A stretch of 64,000 bases of DNA from Mytilus galloprovincialis (taxonomy: Eukaryota > Mollusca > Bivalvia > Mytilida > Mytilidae). The stretch is taken from assembly GCF_965363235.1 (NCBI RefSeq), contig NC_134838.1:18322441-18386440 (forward strand), read 5' to 3'. The position numbers and the translations under genes were made by a program. Below, piece after piece: positions 12,518-23,993 of the stretch (the first letter of the stretch is position 1; each line of letters opens with the position of its first letter). Under the pieces are notes generated by a model. It did not search any database. It was not told the DNA's origin and saw nothing but the letters and a program-made list of their open reading frames with translations.

Positions 12518-14792
12518 ATGGACTCTGATTTTAAGAATAAAAACGTCCCGGAAATCAAACAGTTCTTGAAAAACAGAGGTGTTAAAACAACGGGTTATAA
12601 AAAGAGTAAATTAGTTGAACTAGCTGAAGAAGCGGAATTACAAAAGATTCCCGCCTTTGAACCCGATAATTACATATTCGCAAATAAAATACGGCGAACT
12701 GTAGATGGTGTTGAGTTGCCGCATCCCAAGACTGTTATTGATTGGTCTGATGATTTAAATACAATTCCAATAATTGAAGCGTTTGATGTTAATCATTATT
12801 TAAAAAACATTTGTAACTGGACAAATGAACGTTTGAAAGGCTATAAAAATGACAACAGTTACCGTCTTCATTCTAATGGACATATCCGTGATGTTAGGCA
12901 GTCAAAATTTCACAGCGATATACATTATGTAAAAGCAGTATGTGTACCAGAAGAGAGACAGTCTGCTGACCCGTACGAAGTTTGGATAGTGGTCCTATTT
13001 GATGGGTCAATACATTCAGCAGAATGTACATGTGTGGCGTAAGTTCTTACCTGAATAATCCGAGTCCGAGGGTGTGGGTGCCGATAGGGTTTACAGAATA
13101 GAGAATAATGGGGTGTTAAAATATGAAGAATAACACAAGAAAATAATGAATAGATTGGTTAAAAAGTATGCTGATAACAGAAAAGAATAATAATATCAAG
13201 AATACAGTTATCAAGTACATGTAATTGTATAATTCTGATTAGCCATTATCTTTTTCAAATAAAAATGAAATAATGAGCGAGAAAAATAAAATAAAGATTA
13301 AAAAAGATGAATAATCCCATCAAGAAATGCCAAAAAATGTGTATTTTTATTATGTCATATGTTTTTGATTTTTAACCTACATGGAATGCCACATTATCAG
13401 TTCACTCCAAATTAACTGTAAAATTAAAGGGCACATAAAATTAATTTCCAGTTCTTTTCCTCAGAATTATCACCTTCAAAAAAGAGATGCAAACAAGCGT
13501 GGATAGTCAATGTTGATTTTTCAGAGACAAAAGATTTTTTTTTCAAGCAACTTTTTGTTTTTATTTTTTAAATTTAGGGAAACATTGTTTCTTTTTTAAT
13601 GTTTAAACCCTCGAGCACTTCTAAAAAATGAATACTTCAGTGTATATAATTATTTTACAGTGGTGATGGAACATGTAAGCACGTGGCAGCACTCCTGTTC
13701 GGGATGCAAAGATTTTGTCAGGATTTGTCCGATAGATCGGTTATTTCTGTTACTGACAAGGCTGCTAAATGGGTTAACCCAGTCAGAACATCAGCTCCAG
13801 TAAAAATAACCTCTTTAGACCTGAGGAGTGAGCCTACAGGACAACCACCAATCAAACCAACAAGTGACCATTATAGGCCTTCTTGTCATAACATGACACC
13901 ACATGCTGTAGAAAAAGAAATGCTTCGGTTAATAAAATCAGAAAACTTACCAGCATGTGCAGCATATGTTCTGTCAGATAGCTCTGGTTCGGAGTATGAT
14001 TTTGAGTGCCTGCCTGTCAACATACTAGATCTAGCAACACAATTTAATAATGATGATTCGTCAGATGATTCACTTGAATCTTTTATTGAGCACATACATA
14101 GAAATATCCCTGATAATTATTTCACTGATATATTCGAAAAGACTATCAGTCAGAGTGATAGTGATTTGTGGTTTTATCAGAGACATGGCAGAATAACAGC
14201 TTCCATTTTATATAGTTGTCTTCATTTTACAGGAAGAAACCCTGATGGCCATCTAGTCAAACTCATTTTAGGTCTTGCAAACAGTGTTAATTCAGACTTG
14301 CCTGCTTTAAGACATGGAAAAAAATTTGAACATGTTGCTAGAGAGTCTTATCTTCATGACAAAAAAAACTTGCATGATAGTTTAGAATGTAAATTATCTG
14401 GGTTTGTAATTGACAACAACAGTCCTTTCTTAGGTTGCTCTCCTGATGGTTTACTAGAGTGTAAATGCTGTGGACAAGGTTGTTTGGAAATAAAATGTCC
14501 GTTTAAATTTTCAGAAGAAACTCCAATCAATGCTGCTTGTTTAGACAAAACAAACTTTCACATAGAAAATGATACTCCACTTATGAAGAGAAATGACACA
14601 TCTCCGTATTACTGTCAAATTCAATGTCAGCTTGCAGTTACTAAAAGAAAATGGTGTGATTTTGTATTATTTACTTTTAAAGGTGTACATCATGAGCGAA
14701 TACCATTTGATGAACAATTTTGGTCTAATGTTTTACCAAAACTTGCATCATTCTACAGTTTATATGTTCTACCAAAAATTCTGCTAGTATAG
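12518..14792 (+). CDS. SAP-SWIM-YqaJ exonuclease-like protein of the transposon
   Basis: Two exons, 12518-13038 and 13661-14792, splice in phase to 550 residues plus stop. An in-frame ATG at 12500 is also possible; I prefer 12518 because the SAP domain follows directly. Order: an N-terminal SAP DNA-binding motif (VPEIKQFLKNRG...KLVELAEEAE), a SWIM zinc finger (CTCVAGDGTCKH), a linker, then a C-terminal YqaJ-type nuclease. The SWIM finger is split by the intron and only forms after splicing. Nuclease signatures include RHGRITAS, RHGKKFEHVARESY, CSPDG, LEIKCP and a QIQCQL helix, so the acidic and ExK residues expected for this fold are present. Known YqaJ/lambda-exonuclease relatives degrade DNA 5' to 3'; a role in transposition is inferred. 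No frame damage is visible, unlike the transposase partner. A poly(A) signal follows at 14862. Confidence 0.92.
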
Positions 14793-14861
14793 ACGTTAGA
14801 ATTCCACATGTACATTTTGTATCAGTTGAATACTTTGTTTGAAGTTCATTACAATTCACGA

Positions 14862-14867
14862 AATAAA
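14862..14867 (+). other. Poly(A) signal of the YqaJ gene
   Basis: AATAAA 70 bp after the YqaJ stop codon, in the 520-bp gap between the two convergent transposon genes. Confidence 0.6.
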
Positions 14868-15597
14868 ACAGTGATAAAGTTTGGTTATATAATTTAATTT
14901 GATTAAACATAACTAAAATAAACAATATTAAACATAACAAATATCATCTTTCAATTTAAGACAACTTATGATATATGCTAAATAGTCTCTATTCTTCTAA
15001 ATTTATAAAAGACAACTCTTTCAAATGGGAGATAACCTACTGTTGTGCCTAGACGTGTACATCTGTTAGTTTTGACAATACACGATAAAGCCATATTTCC
15101 ACTACTTATCAGTTTTTGAAAGAAAATTTTAGAACAGAATAATTCTCTTATTAAGCTGTTGATTTTTTTTAATCAAGGAATATAATTTGTAGTATTAACA
15201 TGAATCATAAAAGAAAAAAAGAAACACTGGAAAAAGAAAATTGCCAATCATTGCTCCTTTAATTAATATATATGTCAAATAAATTTCAAATGATTTATAG
15301 AACAAAACACGTTTTATAACTTTTGAACTAATGGTTTCATCAGGTTACAAAAAAATCCTGCAACCTTAAGAGCCTGATTAGCAACAGAAAGTGAATTTAT
15401 TGGCATAACACCACTTAAGAATTTATAAGATTTCAGTCTCTGGATTGATCTTTCTACATGTATTCTCAAAGAGGCTATGGATTTTGATTCCTTAATCTCC
15501 TTTGCCGTAAGACATCGTCCTTTTCCATGTTTACATGGTCTGGTAAATGGTGGCATATTTAAGGTGGCACCTTTTGATAATAATAAGTCTTTGATTA

Positions 15598-15605
15598 AAA
15601 AAAAC
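15598..15605 (-). other. Homopolymer frameshift in the transposase
   Basis: Eight A on the + strand (T8 in the gene) directly after the codons for ADRG. In the upstream frame this gives GFF then stop; six or nine T would keep the frame open into LIKDLLLSKGATL, which matches the expected DDE_Tnp_4 continuation. It could be a real mutation, a sequencing error or slippage. Confidence 0.8.
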
Positions 15606-16514
15606 CTCTGTCAGCCATTACATGATCCCCCTTTTCAATCAGATCAATGAATCCACTTCTTTCAGTAATGCTCCTATCAGAAATGTTACCAGTCCATAAG
15701 TCAGATATAAACGAAAAAGCTCCATTTGGTGTTATACCTACAAGCGTTTTAAAAGTGTTCTTTGACTTGTAATTTGACCACGTTTTTGACTGTGCTGTTG
15801 GGTTTCTTGGTCTCTGCACATAAAATTCAGTAGCATCGATGATTACACGAGTGTTAGGATATTTTCTACGAAATGATAGAGGCATGTGTTTTTTAATCTT
15901 TTCTTTAGATGGCCATTTAATAAGTGGTCCTAAACATTGTGCCATTAAAGATATCCAAGTCGTGAAAACCCTGCTAATTGTTGACTGTGAAACACCAAAC
16001 AAAAGAGACAACACATATGTGTTTAGTCCTAGCCTCAACCTCAAAAGAGTTATAACAAACTCTTCAAAAAAAGTCAACTTCCTTGAAGCACCAGGTTTTT
16101 TCTTATTATTTACTTGCCATCTTTTACCGTCACTTGAGTCGGGACCCATCCAGTATTTCATTTTTGAAGCATGTCCTTCTAATAATTTAAAAATTCCAAA
16201 CAGCATTGAAATACTTGGCAGTCCAAGAAAACATTTAACATTACTATTTGATTTAGTCAACTTTTCAACAAGTTTGTCCTTAAGCAGTTCATCTGTATTA
16301 TTAAACTTCTCATTTAAAACTTTATTTTCCTCTTTGGTAGCATGAAGTTCAACTTGTAGCAATTTAACTTGCTTCTGTAGCTGGTTATTATCTGTCTCAT
16401 ATCTTTGACATTTTTGCTGTGAAAAAAAGTAATAATTATAAATATATAAATCAAGGCAAACAATTTATGAAATTGTTTTTGTATTTTTTGTTTACTTAAG
16501 TCAAGTTGGTAACA

Positions 16515-16600
16515 ATAAAAGATTGATTGATTTTTGGTTGCTTAACATTCAATTTCAGTGGCAAATATTTCATGCATGTTCAGAATGAAATACAGTTATA
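16515..16600 (+). repeat. Dispersed repeat (GGTTGCTTAACATTCA family) in a transposase intron
   Basis: The words GATTGATT, GGTTGCTTAACATTCA and GTGGCAAATATTTCATG recur at about 36863-36930 and, diverged, at 58815-58870 in this window. This copy lies in the 16417-16946 intron of the transposase. Confidence 0.7.
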
Positions 16601-18672
16601 TGGTAAAATGACTTAAAAAAAACCATTTACATGTAATACTATATTTCAATATGTTCATGTTGGATTACAAATTTTAAAAGTAAATATATATTTAGTAAAA
16701 TGTTTGAATAGATCATATTTAATATTGATGTATTATTTTTGAATATAAAAGCACCTTGCTTCTTACATTATATCATTTTTGATGTATGAACTGCCATCTA
16801 ATAAATTAAAACAAATCAATTTTTGATTGAAATACATATTATTTCTATAGTTCATAAGATTAAAAAATATCTTTTTCATGGCTTTTGACTCTTATATCCA
16901 ATGGAGGAATTTTCAATATCAAATAAAATCCCAATTAATTTCGTACCTCTAAAGCGTTGCTATTTTCAATTAATATCGCACATTTTTCCTCAATGGAGAC
17001 ATCTTCACTAACTTCAGTGCTAGTGCAATAAGTGTGGTCCAAACTTGGCTTTTCAATGTAGGAAATTACTGAAAGTAAGTAAATATGTACCATTTAAATT
17101 AGAATTATTTGACTACAATGTACATCAGTCAGGATCATAGACTGGTCGATTTTAAAGAATTAAACGTACAAAATGTGCATGTAATTTAGAAAGTTGTAGT
17201 ACAAAAATGTAGTTAATCATTTTATAAATGGGAACTAGAACCATATGTTTAATAATAATACTTTATTCCGAAAGCAATACAGCTTATAAATAGGATACAT
17301 ATATACACAATTTTACACCAATATAAGAATTTTACAAGAGATATATAATATATATAAATATAAGGTGTGCACGAAAGAACATACATGTATGCAATGTAAT
17401 ACATAATACATAATACTTAAGAGCCATAACTCTCAGAACACATATCTTTTCTACTGGACCTTTAACGACTGTCCACCAGTATGCCAGTTGATGGTGTACA
17501 TGTAGTGTGCAGACAAAATTAATCTGAGACTCATATCTATCTTTTCAAAATACTTTTTAAATTTTGTTTTTGAAGTTAAGTTTATTTTGTGATAAAATAA
17601 TATTGGCAATTATTTTATCTTGAAATTGTGAAGATAAATTGTTTTAAATTTGATATATGACTTTTATATTTGTATTTTAATTAGAATAATATTATAATTG
17701 TTATTTTAGCATTGTTTACTAATTGATTTTATGTCGTCATTGACTGATTAATCACAATTATTATTGTTAAATTAAATTATGAAAACCGTCCATGCACTTT
17801 ATATATATATATATGCCTATCAGAACATGCAGTCATACAATAGACTGACCCCTATGTTCCTTGGTTCAATTACAAGTAGCTCCCTCTGATTTACAACAGT
17901 ACCATGGTGGCACACTGACTATTCAGTCATAACATCAATTTTTTTTAGTTTTACTTAAAATTACCTGGAATATCTGGTATGTTATTCTTTTGTCTTGGTA
18001 CTTTTGGCAGTTGTGAAACTGTAACAATGTTTGCTGGTCTGTAAAATATATATATACATGTATATTAAAAAATAAATATATCTTCATGTGCATACAGTCC
18101 AATATTTAAAAAACACTGTTCGTGAACATGAAAACCATTTTTTAAGTTGTCAAAGCTTATTATCTTGGAGCCTCGTGGACATAAGAGGGGTAATTTCCGC
18201 CTCTTATAAACAGATAAAAGGGACAAACATCTACACCCCCCCCCCCACCCCCCCAAACACACACACAATTTTCTTTTACTGTTTCATCATAATAGGCAAA
18301 CAAGACAAAAATATATTGAAGAATGAAAAAGAAAGAGGACACTAATTTCAACTATTTGTTATTTACTTACTGTGTTGTCAATATCAATTGTTCAATGGGA
18401 CGTAAAGTACTGTTCTTGGTGTCTCTTGGTGTTCCAGTTTTGTAGTTGTTGTAGGCAAATAGGGTTGGGACTGCATTTTCCTTCGTAGGTCTTCCTTCAA
18501 TAAAATGACGGGAGCAAAGTGCATGCCAGTGACAATTTGGATCGGGATTAAACCCTTCCCTTCTTATCTGAGACAACCAGAGCTTCCTTAGTTTAGGATT
18601 CTTTATGACTGAAGGAAGTACATGAAAGTCGACGATACATCCATTTAAAATCATATCAGGATACTTTACAGC

Positions 18673-20367
18673 CTGGGGCGTAGCTGGGTCCCTTTAAAGT
18701 GCACGCCAACCGGGGGGGATTACTCTCCCAAGATGTTTTTTTTTTTGGCTAGACGCAAAATGGTGCGTTCTGACGGCCTTAAATTGGTTTGATTAGCAAA
18801 TTATTAAGACTGTATTTGATCATTTTTTATTGAGAAACATCCTGAATATTTTTCAAAAATCTGCCCTTCGTATTTTTAGCTGCAACAAAAACGTCCATGG
18901 CTTGTCTAAATTGACCTCAAAATCACGGTGGAACCCAAAGTCGATAATCTGTCATTTCTCATTGTGGAACGGATGTACGTTTTCAAACGTTTCAATACGC
19001 TAAACGACCTTTCAGCTGTAGCACTAACAAAGGGCATTGTTAGGAAAACACACAGTATTGGTCAATTGGTCATTCGTTATTTGTTCGACCACACACGGAA
19101 GAAGATATTGTGCATGAAAACGGTTTTCTGAATTCAGAAGTCGAGAATCAAGTTCTGTGATCATATGATCCAGAAACGGATAGTAGAGAGAAATTCGCCA
19201 GTAAGCCTTAGGTGTTTCGGCTGGATGGTTGGCTCTCGAGGTTTGTCTTCCACACCACCTAGGAACATTTTCAACTATACCAAAAAGCTCTGCTATATCA
19301 AGAGTGGTTTGGTATAGCTCGTTCCAAACATTATCATCATTTTGCTCGGAACGCAACATTTCAGTAACGGACTAGTACTGCGGAACTTGATGAAGTCTTG
19401 AAAGGCTATTTTATTTTATTTTTAATGCGTTGACGCCATAATATTTCGTCGACAGGAAGGTGTCAAAACAGAACAATATGAAGTAGCCCTTCAAAACAAC
19501 AATTTAAAGAGGGAATTCAGATTTGTATTTACCGTTATCGTAATTTACATATAAAAGAGGGGTGAAAGATACCAAAGGGACAGTCAAACTCGTATAAAGT
19601 TTACTGTAATTCATTAAATTGTTCAGGGTCGGAACCAAAGTTGAGAGATAAAAATGGAACAAAAGTCAATTGGTCATTTTTTTGCCAAAATAATGTACGA
19701 AATTTACAACCCGTATCTGAACAAAAACGTGGGTTTACAACCCCTGCAGCCCTGTTAGTTCAACGACGCGCATTATATATTTTTTTAATTGAAATGGAGT
19801 TAATATACCTTGTCGGAAATTTGAAGGTGTGGACATCTTTCCATTTGTCGGGCAAAAGTTGTAACTTTACATCTTTTCCTAAGGATTTCGAATCTTTCAA
19901 CAAAGAAATATCTGGATAATTAATTAAGCTAAGTTCAATCATCGTCAATTTTTGACGTTTCAGGGGTCTAAATTGTCCTGATTTGTTGCTGGGTGTGTTT
20001 CTGCATGACTATCACTGTTGGTAGGCGTTTTTGTGAGAGAAAAAAAGTCTTACGTTTGCCCTTTAAGCTTGTCACGCTTTGAACTGTTCATGTTTTATAC
20101 GCTGCTTTTTACGTCGAGTACTAGAAGAAAATTCTCGCAAATAAATTAAAAACGATTTCGGTCAGGATTGATTTTACAGACGGAAATATTATTGTGACGT
20201 TATTAAAATAGTTATACTGTATCGTTTTCTACTTTGCTTGGTTAAGTTAGATTTAATATTTTTTACTCGTTTGTATTTTTTTATTTTATTTTTCGGCGTA
20301 AATTATTTTTTTAGACCCCGCGATGTGCACGCCATGGCGTGACAGCGTATATGGAGCTACGCCCCAG
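18673..20367 (-). mobile_element. Nested hAT-type element, internally decayed
   Basis: Termini are CTGGGGCGTAGCT at the left (18673) and its inverse AGCTACGCCCCAG at the right (to 20367). The 5-bp word ACAGC flanks both ends directly (18668-18672 and 20368-20372). GTGCACGCC recurs in subterminal position. Minus-strand remnants of a hAT transposase are recognisable: 19359-19024 (CGRQTSRANHPAE, YPFLDHMITELDSR) and about 19025-18910 (SATAERSFSVLKRLK...STM, the conserved hAT dimerisation region). A frame change and missing sequence separate the two parts, and about 19948-19760 may hold an N-terminal fragment. At 1,695 bp it is too short and too damaged to encode an active transposase. The 5-bp duplication differs from the usual 8 bp of hAT; some hAT groups (hAT5) make 5 bp. 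Confidence 0.88.
18910..19359 (-). pseudogene. hAT transposase C-terminal fragment
   Basis: An open stretch from 19359 to 19024 (about 111 codons) resembles hAT transposases of the ZMYM / 52-kDa-repressor-like kind. It is followed in another frame by the conserved dimerisation segment (TMPFVSATAERSF...) ending in a stop near 18910. The segment normally found between these two parts is absent, so this is an internally deleted, non-functional relic inside the nested element. Confidence 0.8.
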
Positions 20368-20593
20368 ACAGCATTATGTTTCTTTCGTGAATCGTTGGAG
20401 CAACCCTCCGCTATGCAGTGAAAATTCACCATGCTTCTTTTCGAAGCTTTACCGCTCAAAAACTATCATAATAATTTTACATGACGTACATTATATACAT
20501 GTGCTTTGACACAAAACATGCCCATAATAACGCAAAATCTCGCAGTAAACGTTATCACTAGGGCGAGACTAACGGTAACCTCAAATACGGAAC

Positions 20594-20612
20594 GGATAAT
20601 CTGAATCTTACC
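20594..20612 (-). repeat. Right terminal inverted repeat of the two-gene transposon
   Basis: Inverse of the left end: TAATCTGAATCTTAC at 20597-20611, preceded by CGGA. TA follows at 20613. Confidence 0.85.
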
Positions 20613-21825
20613 TATTGCAGGCAAGGCGTAGGGTTCTCCACGACCCTTAATTTTTTTTTTTACATACTATGTACTGCCCATTCCAAAATGTTGTTGTCTT
20701 TTATCATTTGTGATTATTTTAATGTATAGTTATAAATTTGTTATGAATTTATGTGTATTTTTTCCTCATTTTTAATATATATTTTTTTAAATAAAGTTTT
20801 ACACAATTGTTGTTTTTTGCAATGAGTAAGGCTCAAATCATTGTGTAATTCAAATTAGATAAAAGTGCTTCTCAAAATTCTCGATGTAAGTGTTTTGATC
20901 TGTAGATTTTAAATTCATCTTTGTTTCTGTGTATGACTTAATGAGTTAACTGATATCACATTTATTTTCAAATGACTCCAAATAAAGGCAACAGTAGTAT
21001 ACAGCTGTCCAAAAGTCATAAATCGATTGAGAGAAACAAATCCGGTTTACAAACCAAAACTGAGGTAAACACATCTACAGAATGAAAACACATCAACTAC
21101 AAAAGGAAAACCCAGAACAACAGCAACACTGAAGTGCAACACAAATAGACACCAATGCAACATACAAAGAAACAGACCACCTGGTTTGACAGGTAACCCA
21201 ATCTCCTGCTTAATGGCAATGTTAAAAATATTGCTACAATGACATCATTACATGACAGGAATACAGTAACTAAATACAAGAACACTCAGGATGGAGAAAA
21301 TCCAAACTATACTATTATGGTATGATGCTTTTCTAGTTATCCATTAGTTCATTGGTCTATTAATTTCTGTGCAGTAACTTTTTATATGTTGATCGATTTT
21401 AACTTGAAGGAAAATGGCTATAAAGGATCAGATCCATTTATACAAAACATGTTGAATATGTATATTTCGGCCAGTTTAAATAAGTTTCTGTTGATAAGAG
21501 TTTTAAATGCCAAGTCAGTAGATTTTGTTTGCTCCTTACCGTTTTTGAACTCCATTGGAGAAAAAAGAATTGAAAATGACACTTTTGCATGGTGCATAGT
21601 TTTGCCTTGTTAAATCTCTGAAACCTTTCTCGTCATTTCTGGTTTTGTTTGGCTAAATGATGTTTAAGTCTTCGTGCCAATACTACCCTCAACTAGAGAC
21701 CAAATGATGTAGATGGTATTATTCATTCATTTATTTATTTTATGGTATCCATTTTCGTAGATTGCGGAAAATAGCCTTTTTGTGGATATTTAATTTCATG
21801 GTTGTGCCTAAGTTTGCATACTATT

Positions 21826-21912
21826 AGTTCATAGTGTGCTAGTGACCAAATACGGTATATATGATACTGACCCCCTATATACTGTATTAGGTTACTAGCA
21901 CACTATGTAACG
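21826..21912. repeat. Short inverted repeat
   Basis: CATAGTGTGCTAGTGACC pairs with GGTTACTAGCACACTATG across a loop of about 35 bases. Probably a tiny foldback element. Confidence 0.7.
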
Positions 21913-22138
21913 AATTTATCTTACCGACTATCTTAACGTGTGAAATTTAGACTAGTGACCTATCAAAATGAGCAAGTCTTCAAGACTCGGTTAGCATTAA
22001 GAAACTGTATACTTCCATTGATCCTACAAAAACAGATACCAACAATAACAACTTGTTAGGTTTAAATGTGTTTTATGAATTTATTACAATCTTAATAATC
22101 AATTTCTTCGTCTGTTTATCCAGTACCGTTTTTTTTTA

Positions 22139-22265
22139 TAAAGGGACATAACACCACTACTAACCGTGTATGAAATAAGCCCCACCCCCCTAACTACGTT
22201 ATATGGTATATAAAGGGACGTAACACCACTTCTAACCGTGTATGAAATAAGCCCCGCCTCCCTAC
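22139..22265 (+). repeat. Tandem duplication of about 71 bp
   Basis: ATAAAGGGACATAACACCAC at 22139 recurs with few changes at about 22210, both followed by CTAACCGTGTATGAAATAAG. Confidence 0.8.
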
Positions 22266-22808
22266 TAACCTAATATGAAATACACACAGTCTCCACGAGG
22301 GCGCTTTTAACCAATCACATTCCTAGAAATGTATAGGAGGTAAGATAAAACATGATACCTCACAGACAACAACAACTTATAAAAAAGCATGTATCTGTAA
22401 CTCGAGTATCAATCAGTACACAATTACTGATGCATTTAGTAAAATAAAATCATTAACAGTCAGAGAAAAACCTACCCTCTGCTTATCAAAATATTTATGC
22501 AGTTTATTACTCATCAGATGGCCATACAATGATCTATAGCTATAAATGTCGATGCCACTTTGACTCTTGGGAAGAGTTATCTCCTTGCATGGCAATCATA
22601 CCACATCCTTTTTTTGTATAGACATATTTTCACTAAATGTTACATGATTATCATCATAAAAATTCCTGTTAACGTTAAAGTACGAAGCTGCTATGTAGCA
22701 TATCTGTTGTTTTTTTTTGTTTTTTTTTATCTCGCTTATAGTCTCGCAGATTGCTTTTTATTTAGCATATGATGTAAATCTATGAGTTACACCCAAATCT
22801 ACATATTT

Positions 22809-23407
22809 AAAATTGAGAATGGAAATGGGGAGTGTGTCAAAGAGACAACAACCCGACCATAGAACAGACAACAGCAGAAGGTCACTATATATAACAGTTC
22901 TTCAATGCAGCGAGAAATTCCCGCACCCAGAGGCGTCCTTCAGCTGGCCCCTAAACAAATATATATACTAGTTCAGTGATAATTAACGCCATAATAAACT
23001 CCAAATTGTACACAAGAACTAAATTGTAAAATAATACAAGACTAACAAAGGCTAGAGGCTCCTGACTTGGGACAGGCGCATAAATGTGGCGGGGTTAAAC
23101 ATGTTTATGAGATCTCAACCCTCCCCCTATACCTCTAGCCAATGTAGAAAAGTAAACGCATAACAATACGCACATTAAAATTCAGTTCAAGAGAAGTCCG
23201 AATCTGATGTCAGAAGATATAAACAAAATGACAATAATACATAAATAACAACAGACTACTAGCAGTTAACTGACATGCCAGCTCCAGACTTTAAACTGAT
23301 TGAAAGATTATGTCTTCATCATATGAATATCAACACAATCTTCCCGTTAGGGGTCTAGTATCATACCATCATAACATATATGAAAAGAACATAACCCGTG
23401 TCATGCC
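22809..23407. mobile_element. Dispersed 600-bp repeat, copy 1
   Basis: Starts AAAATTGAGAATGGAAATGG and ends at CCCGTGTCATGCC. It matches 31481-32092 along its length with small indels. The 5' word (GAATGGAAATRGGGAATGTG followed by CAAAGAGACA) recurs alone near 33125 and inverted near 56930. No coding capacity is seen; it looks like a non-autonomous retro- or DNA element. Confidence 0.8.
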
Positions 23408-23947
23408 AACAACTGGTTTGGTTTAGTTCCGATGCAAAGACCGTATAAGTGAATCAATATTAAAGCCAAAATATGCAATCTTTAATGACCTGGCAACAGT
23501 ATCGTAATTATATCCCTTAATTCTTAATAAGTCTTTTTAAAGGTTTTGTTAGCTTCTGAGATGAATACTGACATTTTTGTGCTTTATAACTTGAGAATAT
23601 TTCCCAAAAAAAAATGAGATAAACAACAAACGATATGTGCCTTGTCTTTATGTTTTTGTTTTGTATGTTTGTGTAGGAATTAATGTAATACACTATCGGT
23701 AATCTCAAACAATAGATTGAACTAATCTCAATTGAACTCAAACTTAATTAGCATCTGAGCAGATGTGGATTTGATGCAATTGATATGTCTGAGATACGAT
23801 AGGAATACATCAGCATGAATAGATTTATTCAAGTTCAAACGTTTCAGATTGGATTTAATATTATTTTCAGTTTAAAAACTAACTAAAGTTTTATATTTTT
23901 CATTTTTTATTAAATCTATCTTGAAAATATATCTAAATTGTAGGTAA

Positions 23948-23953
23948 TTTATT
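23948..23953 (-). other. Poly(A) signal of the secreted-protein gene
   Basis: AATAAA on the minus strand, about 40 bp past the stop codon at 23994. Confidence 0.6.
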
Positions 23954-23993
23954 ATGATTTCAGTAGCAACATTTCGTTGAAGCGGTTTTGTTT

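Larger units (their letters stand above)
15314..20432 (-). pseudogene. THAP / HTH / DDE transposase, broken by an insertion and a frameshift
   Basis: Minus-strand exons: 20432-20368 and 18672-18371 (one THAP exon split by a hAT insertion), 18038-17965, 17068-16947, and 16416-15314. Translation starts at 20432. The THAP zinc finger has CIAEGC before the insertion and CSRHF after it. A coiled coil follows at about 16416-16260, then a DDE_Tnp_4-associated helix-turn-helix (FVITLLRLRLGLNTYVLSLL). The catalytic core has D in IIDATEF, D in MADRGF and E in HVERSIQRLK, so the full DDE triad is encoded. Defects: the 1.7 kb insertion in the THAP exon, and a run of eight T after ADRG (plus-strand 15598-15605) that shifts the frame just behind the second Asp; the reading continues in another frame from about 15590 to 15314. 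Active relatives elsewhere in the genome would be needed for this copy to move. Confidence 0.88.
12421..20612. mobile_element. ISL2EU-like two-gene DNA transposon with nested insertion
   Basis: The left end (12422 on) reads GTAAGATTCAGATTACCG. The inverse of the right end (down from 20611) reads GTAAGATTCAGATTATCCG. Both ends are bordered by TA (12419-12420 and 20613-20614), which fits a 2-bp target duplication. Inside are two convergent genes: a + strand SAP-SWIM-YqaJ nuclease starting 97 bp from the left end, and a - strand THAP-HTH-DDE transposase starting 180 bp from the right end. A DDE_Tnp_4-type transposase paired with a YqaJ nuclease is, to my knowledge, characteristic of eukaryotic ISL2EU transposons. 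The family name is inference; the architecture is directly visible. Without the nested hAT copy the element would be about 6.5 kb. Confidence 0.88.
20613..23947. other. Intergenic region with repeats, no gene seen
   Basis: Contents: AT-rich sequence, a small inverted repeat (21826-21912), a tandem duplication (about 22139-22265) and one copy of a 600-bp dispersed repeat (22809-23407). No frame longer than about 75 codons looks protein-like. The last 500 bp are AT-rich and sit downstream of the minus-strand secreted-protein gene. Confidence 0.65.

Noticed and set aside
15839-16345. 168-codon open frame on the + strand
   Set aside because: It is the antisense of the transposase HTH/DDE coding exon and has no family resemblance.
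18088-18351. Overlapping frames of 63-85 codons on both strands
   Set aside because: They cross a C-run/CA microsatellite inside the transposase intron 18039-18370.
21386-21613. 75-codon frame that might be a small gene
   Set aside because: No recognised motif, no splice context and no similarity to neighbours.
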